The notes under the pieces were generated by a model. The model saw nothing but the letters and a program-made list of their open reading frames with translations, had not been told where the DNA came from and made no database searches. A DNA stretch of 7,543 nucleotides from Chromatiales bacterium (GTDB taxonomy: Bacteria; Pseudomonadota; Gammaproteobacteria; Chromatiales; Chromatiaceae), in NCBI GenBank assembly GCA_022360595.1, contig JAKSCN010000069.1:1-7543 (forward strand). Direction: 5' to 3'. Position numbers and translations under genes: made by a program. This document shows, one piece after another, positions 1 through 4,489 of the stretch (its first letter is position 1; each line of letters starts with the position of its first letter).

Positions 1-473
1 ATGATCGCACCGTGCTCTCGGATCACGACCTGCAGGTTGCCCAGATCGGTGAGGCGCGTACTAAAGCAGTGTGGCGCAGAGCGCAGGCTGAGCTGGCCGA
101 AGCGCGTTTAGCTCTCCAGCAGAGTAGAGTCACCGCGCCGTTTACTGGGGTGATACTGGGTGTCGATGCCTACCCCGGACAGGCGCTGGTAAATGGTTTG
201 AAAGTACAAACTCTGGTTGAACTGGCAGATGGCAAGCGTTTGATCGCCAAGGCCCGGGTAACAGCAGAACAGATTGGGCATCTCAATAAAGAGAGCTCAG
301 TACAGGTGGATATTGCCGGTCGGCAGGTTACCGCGAAGGTTGAGTATTTGGCTTTGGAGCCGTCTCTGGGTGTATCGACCGATATTCCACTGTATGATTT
401 AAAAGTCATTTTCAATCGTCCCGATGACATGGTGGTGCGGGTTGGTCTACCGGTGGTTATTCGGGCTGAGTAG
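1..473 (+). CDS. Periplasmic adaptor (membrane fusion) protein of an efflux or secretion pump, HlyD/RND-MFP family, 3' part only
   Basis: Only the C-terminal ~157 codons are present; the frame is already open at base 3 and ends at TAG 471-473. The visible part runs in the order typical of membrane fusion proteins. It starts with the end of an alpha-helical hairpin rich in Ala, Glu, Arg and Gln. Next comes the returning half of the lipoyl/barrel-sandwich domain, with the family signature SRVTAPFTGVI followed by a PGQ turn. A beta-barrel domain and a final strand segment close the protein (ending VGLPVVIRAE). Family knowledge: such proteins bridge an inner-membrane pump and an outer-membrane TolC-like channel in the periplasm. 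The substrate cannot be told, and the pump and channel genes would lie to the left. The composition suits an RND/ABC efflux adaptor better than the LapC-type adhesin exporter, but that is inference. acyP follows 14 nt downstream, probably on the same transcript. Confidence 0.82.
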   Translation, partial: DRTVLSDHDLQVAQIGEARTKAVWRRAQAELAEARLALQQSRVTAPFTGVILGVDAYPGQALVNGLKVQTLVELADGKRLIAKARVTAEQIGHLNKESSVQVDIAGRQVTAKVEYLALEPSLGVSTDIPLYDLKVIFNRPDDMVVRVGLPVVIRAE

Positions 474-487
474 AGCAGGAGTCACCT

Positions 488-757
488 ATGACGATTTGTG
501 TACGCTGTTTTGTGTCGGGTAAAGTGCAGGGGGTGTTCTATCGCGCTTCTGCGCGCCATCAGGCAGAACAGCTAGGCCTGACCGGCTATGCCCGAAATTT
601 GCCCGATGGGCGGGTCGAGGTATTGGCCTGTGGTGAGATAGCGGCTATCGAACAGCTTAGGGAGTGGTTGGCTAAGGGGCCTGCCGATGCCCAGGTGACT
701 GGAGTGAGCTGTGAAGTTGCGGATGATCCTGTACTGAGTGGTTTCACCACTAGGTAG
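488..757 (+). CDS. acyP: Acylphosphatase
   Basis: This 89-residue protein has the usual length of the family. It hydrolyses the carboxyl-phosphate bond of acyl phosphates such as acetyl phosphate, and is cytosolic. The first signature VSGKVQGVFYR is at residues 9-19 and includes the phosphate-binding loop and catalytic Arg19. The second signature GYARNLPDGRVEV starts at residue 33 and carries the catalytic Asn37. The start ATG has a good Shine-Dalgarno sequence, AGGAG at 477-481, six bases upstream. It sits 14 nt after the adaptor gene, so the two are likely co-transcribed, and a hairpin terminator follows the stop. Its physiological role in bacteria is unclear; the link to the adaptor is probably positional only. 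Confidence 0.95.
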   Translation: MTICVRCFVSGKVQGVFYRASARHQAEQLGLTGYARNLPDGRVEVLACGEIAAIEQLREWLAKGPADAQVTGVSCEVADDPVLSGFTTR

Positions 758-772
758 TCTTCTCCTCAGTGG

Positions 773-800
773 GAGGCCGCAAAGGTGCGGCCTCTGTCAT
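773..800 (+). terminator. Rho-independent-type terminator after acyP
   Basis: A perfect 8-bp stem (GAGGCCGC at 773-780 and GCGGCCTC at 787-794) closes a 6-base loop. It is followed on the plus strand by a broken T-rich stretch, TGTCATTTTC. It lies 15 nt after the acyP stop. Read on the minus strand it has no T run, so it serves the plus-strand operon better than the converging gene at 812-1915. Confidence 0.65.
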
Positions 801-811
801 TTTCTATTCAT

Positions 812-1915
812 CTATTCCACTGCCGTCGCTGTTGTACTCTCTTGAGTATCGGTTTTCCCTTCACTGGTGAGTGGTCGGAAGACAGGGGCCTGGCCATTAA
901 TCGTCAACTCTTTAGTCAGTGTCGGTGCTGCTGGCATCGATGTGTCAGGCGTTGTTGGAGTGGGCGCAGTGGCGGGCTGAGCTATCCCAGTGGTTGCAGG
1001 CACTGCGGGGTAGGATTGTTGAGCTCCGTAAACCGGTGTGGATCTGCCGCCTGGGGAGATGCCTGTTTCAGGCTGGGGTGTCCACTCCTGTGGGGATGCT
1101 GGTAGACCCCTCGCTTGCATCTGGCTCTGTTGCTGGTATTGCTGGGCTGTCGGGTTAAAACTCGTGGTTGGCTCTGGTATGTGGCTGTTTGACCATTGGG
1201 GCTGCTGCCAGTATTGGCCCGTTTGTTGTGTGGGATAGCGCTGCGTGTAATCGCTGTATGGATTGGCATAGGCCTGAGGCATCTGCTGGGGCACGGCTTG
1301 GTAGCCGTACTCGTAGCCTTGAGGCTGTGGGTAATAAGGGGTGCCATAACCTGAATAGTTGTAGCCGGGGTTTCCATAGCCGGTGCCGTAACCGGGGGCT
1401 GGCGGATAGTAGCCACCTCCGTAACTGTCATATTGGGGATAGCCGCCGTATGGACTGGCGTAGGGATCGCCATAGTAAGGCTGCATGCCCCACTGCTCTG
1501 CCGTGGGCGGCTCGTTGTACTGGTACTCTTCCCGGTTGTCGTTGAATATATTCTGCATGGGCCGGGTCATGCTGTTCATCATGCCGAATGGATTGAAGCT
1601 GTAGGAGCGCTGCTCGTTTGGGGAAGCGGCATAAGGATCGTTATATCCCGCTGGAGGGGCATAACTAGGTGTATCTGCGGGGTATGCTGGGTTGTACTGC
1701 TGTACTGGATTTTGGCCAAGGCTGTAGTCTGTGGCTGGTTGATAAGTATTGAAGGGGCTAGGTTGAGTTTGATTTGGCACCCATTCAGTTGAGGGCTGTA
1801 TCCCGGTGCCCTGCGTTACATAGGGGCCCGTGGGTGGCGGGTAGCTGCCACCGGCTAAGCTGGCTGTAGCGGTACATGTCAGTAGGCAGGTGGTTATCCA
1901 GTGGGATTTGAGCAT
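812..1915 (-). CDS. Secreted low-complexity Tyr/Pro/Gln/Gly-rich protein, function unknown
   Basis: A 367-residue protein not recognised as a defined family. The start at 1915 is chosen because AAGGAG (1923-1928 on the complement) stands 7 nt before the ATG and a Sec signal peptide begins there. The signal has a short positive end (MLKSHW), a hydrophobic core, and a likely signal peptidase I cut after SLA at residue 21. A longer in-frame start at 2002 adds 29 polar residues and would bury the signal. After the signal, nearly everything is disordered-type sequence. Residues ~146-207 are a dense Tyr/Gly/Pro tract with recurring PYG, GYG and YYP units, and ~208-270 is Gln/Tyr/Pro-rich. Residues 107-125 (FNPFGMMNSMTRPMQNIF) form a Met/Asn/Phe island, and the tail (~335-350, ELTINGQAPVFRP) looks more ordered. 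Possible roles are an envelope, matrix or sulfur-globule-like structural protein; none is proven. Both neighbours point different ways, so it is probably a single-gene transcript. Confidence 0.75.
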   Translation of the reverse strand: MLKSHWITTCLLTCTATASLAGGSYPPPTGPYVTQGTGIQPSTEWVPNQTQPSPFNTYQPATDYSLGQNPVQQYNPAYPADTPSYAPPAGYNDPYAASPNEQRSYSFNPFGMMNSMTRPMQNIFNDNREEYQYNEPPTAEQWGMQPYYGDPYASPYGGYPQYDSYGGGYYPPAPGYGTGYGNPGYNYSGYGTPYYPQPQGYEYGYQAVPQQMPQAYANPYSDYTQRYPTQQTGQYWQQPQWSNSHIPEPTTSFNPTAQQYQQQSQMQARGLPASPQEWTPQPETGISPGGRSTPVYGAQQSYPAVPATTGIAQPATAPTPTTPDTSMPAAPTLTKELTINGQAPVFRPLTSEGKTDTQESTTATAVE

Positions 1916-1946
1916 CGTGAGACTCCTTGTTTTGCGCAGAGCGTGG

Positions 1947-1960
1947 CCAAGTTCACTTGG
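1947..1960. repeat. Inverted repeat in the leader of the low-complexity protein gene
   Basis: CCAAGT-TC-ACTTGG, two perfect 6-base arms with a 2-base centre, lies 32-45 nt before the start codon at 1915. The short centre suits a dimeric repressor site better than an RNA hairpin. No regulator is recognised. Confidence 0.3.
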
Positions 1961-2000
1961 TCTTGTGTTGTAGGGCGAGTGTTGTTCGCCTCCTCGGTTC

Positions 2001-2007
2001 ATCTATA
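2001..2007 (-). promoter_or_regulatory. Possible -10 element for the low-complexity protein gene
   Basis: The complement reads TATAGAT, which would give a transcript with a leader of roughly 80 nt including the inverted repeat at 1947-1960. No convincing -35 hexamer stands 16-18 nt upstream, so this is weak. Confidence 0.22.
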
Positions 2008-2036
2008 CTAGTGATCCCTTCTCCCGGCGTCTAGCG

Positions 2037-2060
2037 CTAGGGGCTGTTAACAGTCCCTAA
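2037..2060. repeat. 24-nt imperfect palindrome, left copy flanking sfsA
   Basis: The left arm is CTAGGGGCTG, the loop TTAA, and the right arm CAGTCCCTAA. It matches the perfect palindrome at 2821-2844 at 21 of 24 positions. Two of the three differences fall on one stem pair (C-G in the right copy, G-T here), so an RNA read from the plus strand would still fold with a G-U pair. The copy lies in the divergent space between the low-complexity gene (start 1915) and sfsA (start 2108). A separate 10-bp perfect palindrome, CTAGCGCTAG at 2031-2040, overlaps its left end. Confidence 0.8.
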
Positions 2061-2107
2061 GTGGCTGTCGGGGGCGATGTAGCTAATTGATATTGCCAGG
2101 ATTGTTG

Positions 2108-2824
2108 ATGTTACTACCTCCTTTGACACAGGGACGGATTTTGTCCCGCTATAAGCGTTTTTTTGCCGATATAGAGCTGGAAGACGGTTCGGTGGTGACG
2201 GCCCATTGCCCCAATACGGGCAGTATGAGCGGTTGTTGGCAGCCGCAGGCGCCTGCGCAGATCAGCTTTAGTGATAACCCCAAGCGTAAGCTGGCCTGGA
2301 CTCTGGAACGGGTCGATATGGGGCAGGGCTGGGTGGGGGTCAATACCTCACGCACCAATGCGGTTATCGCCGAGTGGTTGGCGGCGGAGTCGATAGCTGA
2401 ATTGGCAGGCTATGCTGAACATCGCCGTGAGGTGAAGTTTGATATTCCCGGTCATGATGTAAAGTCACGCCTCGATTTTCTGCTCACCGGGCATGCCGAT
2501 CAGCCGGATATGTTGATAGAGGTGAAAAATGTCACGCTGTGGAATGGGGATGGCTGCTTGCGTTTTCCCGACGCAGTGAGTGATCGTGCCAAGCGTCATC
2601 TGGACGGCCTGTTGCTGGCGGTGCAGCAGGGGATGCGAGGTGCGATTCTGTTCGCGCTGAATCGGCCTGAAGGGGAGTGCTTCTCACCAGCCGACGATAT
2701 TGATCCCGCCTATGCGGAGCGTCTTCGGCAAGTGGTGGAGCAGGGTGTTGAGGTTTACGCTGTGCGCATCGCCCATACTGAACAGGCGTTGACTGGCTCC
2801 GAGCTGGTGCCGGTGAGACCCTAG
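2108..2824 (+). CDS. sfsA: SfsA, sugar fermentation stimulation protein homologue (putative DNA/RNA nuclease)
   Basis: A 238-residue protein of normal family length. Conserved blocks are RYKRF (14-18), CPNTGSM (34-40), SRLDF (120-124), EVKNVTL (138-144) and FPDAVSDR (153-160). Asp123, Glu138 and Lys140 form the D...ExK core expected of a PD-(D/E)XK nuclease-like fold, to which the family has been assigned. In E. coli, sfsA was found as a gene stimulating maltose metabolism; the cellular role is not settled. The start at ATG 2108 is preferred over the in-frame TTG at 2087. The protein then begins MLLPPL before the conserved QGRILSRYKRF, like E. coli SfsA, and AGGA at 2098-2101 gives a suitable Shine-Dalgarno. 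The gene is flanked by two matching palindromes. It converges on cpdA, with only 16 bases between the stop codons. Confidence 0.95.
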   Translation: MLLPPLTQGRILSRYKRFFADIELEDGSVVTAHCPNTGSMSGCWQPQAPAQISFSDNPKRKLAWTLERVDMGQGWVGVNTSRTNAVIAEWLAAESIAELAGYAEHRREVKFDIPGHDVKSRLDFLLTGHADQPDMLIEVKNVTLWNGDGCLRFPDAVSDRAKRHLDGLLLAVQQGMRGAILFALNRPEGECFSPADDIDPAYAERLRQVVEQGVEVYAVRIAHTEQALTGSELVPVRP

Positions 2825-2844
2825 GGCCTGTTAACAGGCCCTAG
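2821..2844. repeat. 24-nt perfect palindrome containing the stop codons of sfsA and cpdA
   Basis: The arm CTAGGGCCTG (2821-2830), loop TTAA and exact reverse complement (2835-2844) would form a 10-bp GC-rich hairpin on either strand. The sfsA TAG (2822-2824) and the cpdA TAG (complement of 2841-2843) are its two CTAG ends. It could act as a bidirectional 3'-end hairpin, but neither side is followed by a T run, so a standard intrinsic terminator is not supported. Confidence 0.85.
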
Positions 2845-3692
2845 TAACCGCCAGACTTTATGTCCAATCCGGCTGGCATCTCGGCCAAACGTTTGACACC
2901 GCTGCGGATGCTGCCGTCGGCATAGAGTTCCAACCAGCGAAATCCCGGGGCGACATGCTCGACTGCAAAGTCATCTTCATCGGGTGTGAATTGGATGCAG
3001 GTTGAGGGGCTGCCCATCATGCGCACCTGTTCGTTGTAATACCCTTCGTAGATCTGGTGAATATGCCCCCAGAGTACGCCTCGTACATTTGAGTGTTGAT
3101 CGATAATCTCAAAGAAACTGTCGGGGTTATCCAGGGCCATGCTATCCATCCAGGCGCTGCCCACTTTGACGGGGTGGTGGTGCAAACAGATCAATGCATG
3201 CTGTGATTCATGGGCCGCCAGGGTTTCGCGCAATAGCGCCAGTTCGTTATCGCTGAGGTGTCCGCCCGAGTCGTGTGGGATCGTTGAGTCGAGAAGGATC
3301 AGTAGCCAGTCGTCAATGGCGACACTGCGCTGGGTGCTGACCAGCTCGCTCTCCATGTTGTAGCTCATGGTTTCCGGGATATCGTGATTTCCCGGCAGGC
3401 AGAATACCGGTAATTCAAACTGCTCCAGGTAGTCGCGCGCGCGTTGGTAACCGGTGGCTGAGGCGTCGTGCACGATATCGCCGGTGGCTAAGATAACGTC
3501 AGCGGGCAGGGCGGTCTCTTTGGCCAGGGCAATCACCTGTTCAAAGGTCTCCTGGGTATTGAGTCCCACCAACCTGCGTGAGGTGTCGGCATAGAGATGA
3601 CTGTCTGAAAGCTGCAGTATCCTTATGGCATCTTTAGGAAGATTTTCAGCAGGCTCTTCAGGGTTGTTGTTGATGTAACCGGGGTCGTACAT
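2841..3692 (-). CDS. cpdA: 3',5'-cyclic AMP phosphodiesterase CpdA (Icc)
   Basis: A 283-residue class III cyclic nucleotide phosphodiesterase that hydrolyses cAMP to AMP in the cytosol with a two-metal centre. All calcineurin-type metallophosphoesterase motifs are present: Asp30/His32 (LSDSHL), Gly71-Asp72 (ATGDIVHD), GNHD at 101-104, HHHP at 171-174 and GHIH at 209-212. The C-terminal part (PSTCIQF, APGFRWLEL, final SGGY) follows E. coli CpdA closely. The ATG at 3692 is effectively the only start, because an in-frame TAG lies four codons upstream and no alternative start codon precedes Asp30. There is no clear Shine-Dalgarno. The N-terminal ~20 residues are polar and Asn/Pro/Glu-rich, unlike the E. 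coli protein. It is probably transcribed alone from the 3693-3790 region, downstream of the fabA terminators. Confidence 0.95.
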   Translation of the reverse strand: MYDPGYINNNPEEPAENLPKDAIRILQLSDSHLYADTSRRLVGLNTQETFEQVIALAKETALPADVILATGDIVHDASATGYQRARDYLEQFELPVFCLPGNHDIPETMSYNMESELVSTQRSVAIDDWLLILLDSTIPHDSGGHLSDNELALLRETLAAHESQHALICLHHHPVKVGSAWMDSMALDNPDSFFEIIDQHSNVRGVLWGHIHQIYEGYYNEQVRMMGSPSTCIQFTPDEDDFAVEHVAPGFRWLELYADGSIRSGVKRLAEMPAGLDIKSGGY

Positions 3693-3721
3693 GCCGATAT
3701 TCTAGAAACGCAATCCAATTA

Positions 3722-3754
3722 TCTATAATAGGATAATAATCCCATCACTGGGAT
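3722..3754 (-). promoter_or_regulatory. Probable cpdA promoter region with an inverted repeat
   Basis: On the complement, TATTAT occurs twice (3733-3738 and 3725-3730) and TATAGA overlaps the second, so several -10 choices exist 30-46 nt before the start. No good -35 is seen, which would fit an activator-dependent promoter. ATCCCA-TCAC-TGGGAT (3739-3754) is a perfect 6+4+6 inverted repeat at the -35 region and could be an operator. Confidence 0.4.
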
Positions 3755-3792
3755 GCCTGATTCACTAAAATTACAGCTCCGTGATAATTTTT

Positions 3793-3825
3793 AAAAAAAT
3801 TGCGCCGCACTTCGGCTGTTTTTTT
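3793..3825 (-). terminator. A7...T7 terminator, distal of two after fabA
   Basis: A 4-bp GCCG/CGGC stem (3804-3807 and 3813-3816) with a 5-base loop is flanked by seven A at 3793-3799 and seven T at 3819-3825. This allows an extended A-T stem after an internal loop. On the minus strand the hairpin is followed by GCAA and then seven T. No plus-strand gene reads into it, so it most likely backs up the fabA terminator and insulates cpdA. The core stem is short. Confidence 0.55.
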
Positions 3826-3838
3826 GAAGTGGATCACA
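3823..3838 (-). promoter_or_regulatory. Candidate CRP/Vfr (cAMP receptor protein) binding site upstream of cpdA
   Basis: On the complement the sequence is TGTGA-TCCACT-TCAAA. This is 9 of 10 core positions of TGTGA-N6-TCACA with exact spacing. Its centre is about 138 nt before the cpdA ATG. That is too far for the -10 elements near 3725-3738 under the usual class I or II geometry. A TAATTT at 3768-3773 would place it near -69. It overlaps the T run of the distal terminator, so part of the match could be chance. Confidence 0.4.
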
Positions 3839-3874
3839 CTTTGGTTGGGGGAGGAATTTCTATAGAAGAAGTGA

Positions 3875-3900
3875 GGTTGGGTGCGCGAGTACACCCAACC
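3875..3900 (-). terminator. Terminator proximal to fabA
   Basis: A perfect 9-bp stem (GGTTGGGTG at 3875-3883 and CACCCAACC at 3892-3900) with an 8-base loop lies 8 nt beyond the fabA stop. On the minus strand it is followed by TCACTTCTTCT, a pyrimidine-rich but not pure T tract. Confidence 0.65.
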
Positions 3901-3908
3901 AGGGATGG

Positions 3909-4424
3909 TTAGAAGTTGTCGGTAGAGGTGAAGAGACCGACACGCAGATCTTTCGCCGTGTAGATTTCACGACCATCCACTTTTACTGAGCCATCAGCGA
4001 CGCCAAGAATCAGTTTGCGAGTGATGACCCGTTTGATATCGAGCTGGTAGGTGACTTGTTTGGCTGTGGGTAGAATTTGGCCCGTGAATTTCACTTCGCC
4101 GACGCCAAGTGCACGGCCGTGACCGGGGTTGCCGATCCAGGCCAGGAAGAAGCCGACTGCCTGCCACATGGCATCCAGTCCGAGACAGCCGGGCATTACC
4201 GGGTCGCCGGGGAAATGGCAATCGAAAAACCAGAGATCAGGGTTGATGTCCAATTCGGCTTGAATCTCACCTTTGCCGTATTTGCCTCCTTCGTCCGCAA
4301 TACGGGTGACGCGATCCATCATCAGCATGTTGGGTACGGGTAGCTGCGCGTTGCCTGGCCCAAACATTCTGCCGTAGCCGCAATCGAGTAACTGATCCCT
4401 ATTAAAACTATCTACTTTTGCCAT
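3909..4424 (-). CDS. fabA: 3-hydroxyacyl-[acyl-carrier-protein] dehydratase/isomerase FabA
   Basis: A 171-residue protein, the same size as E. coli FabA. It dehydrates 3-hydroxydecanoyl-ACP and isomerises trans-2- to cis-3-decenoyl-ACP, the branch point for unsaturated fatty acids; it is a cytosolic homodimer with a hot-dog fold. The active-site stretch DCHFPGDPVMPGCLGLDAMW (68-87) places catalytic His70 and Asp84 at the E. coli numbers. This pattern separates FabA from FabZ. The partner synthase gene fabB, often next to fabA in pseudomonads, is not adjacent here; instead fabA lies 65 nt downstream of proS in the same direction. The start context is AT-rich with a weak AAGG ten bases before the ATG. 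A TATATAAAT on the complement just upstream could be its own -10. Two terminators follow. Confidence 0.97.
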   Translation of the reverse strand: MAKVDSFNRDQLLDCGYGRMFGPGNAQLPVPNMLMMDRVTRIADEGGKYGKGEIQAELDINPDLWFFDCHFPGDPVMPGCLGLDAMWQAVGFFLAWIGNPGHGRALGVGEVKFTGQILPTAKQVTYQLDIKRVITRKLILGVADGSVKVDGREIYTAKDLRVGLFTSTDNF

Positions 4425-4449
4425 GAAATATATGCCTTATTTATATACG

Positions 4450-4475
4450 CCACCGATATGGGATATTTTTGGTGG
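4450..4475 (-). promoter_or_regulatory. Hairpin between proS and fabA
   Basis: CCACC (4450-4454) pairs with GGTGG (4471-4475), and inside it ATAT (4456-4459) pairs with ATAT (4463-4466) around GGG. There is no T run behind it on the minus strand; an AT-rich TATATAAAT follows. It could be a weak proS 3'-end, or a control element in front of fabA. No known FabR, FadR or DesT site is recognised. Confidence 0.35.
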
Positions 4476-4489
4476 ACCTTTAAAATTTG

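Noticed and set aside
785..1792. Several plus-strand open frames (785-1105, 919-1158, 1038-1238, 1168-1545, 1433-1792) and a second minus frame at 982-1473
   Set aside because: They lie antisense to or in another frame of the low-complexity gene, whose repetitive composition leaves few stops. They are Cys/Trp/Arg-rich, with no signal, motif or ribosome site.
1916..2002. Longer start of the low-complexity protein at 2002
   Set aside because: It adds 29 polar residues before a clear signal peptide and has no good Shine-Dalgarno; AAGGAG fits the ATG at 1915.
2087..2107. Upstream TTG start of sfsA
   Set aside because: The ATG at 2108 has a better Shine-Dalgarno and gives the family N-terminus.
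2821..2844. The palindrome as a standard Rho-independent terminator
   Set aside because: The stem is strong, but neither strand has a T run after it.
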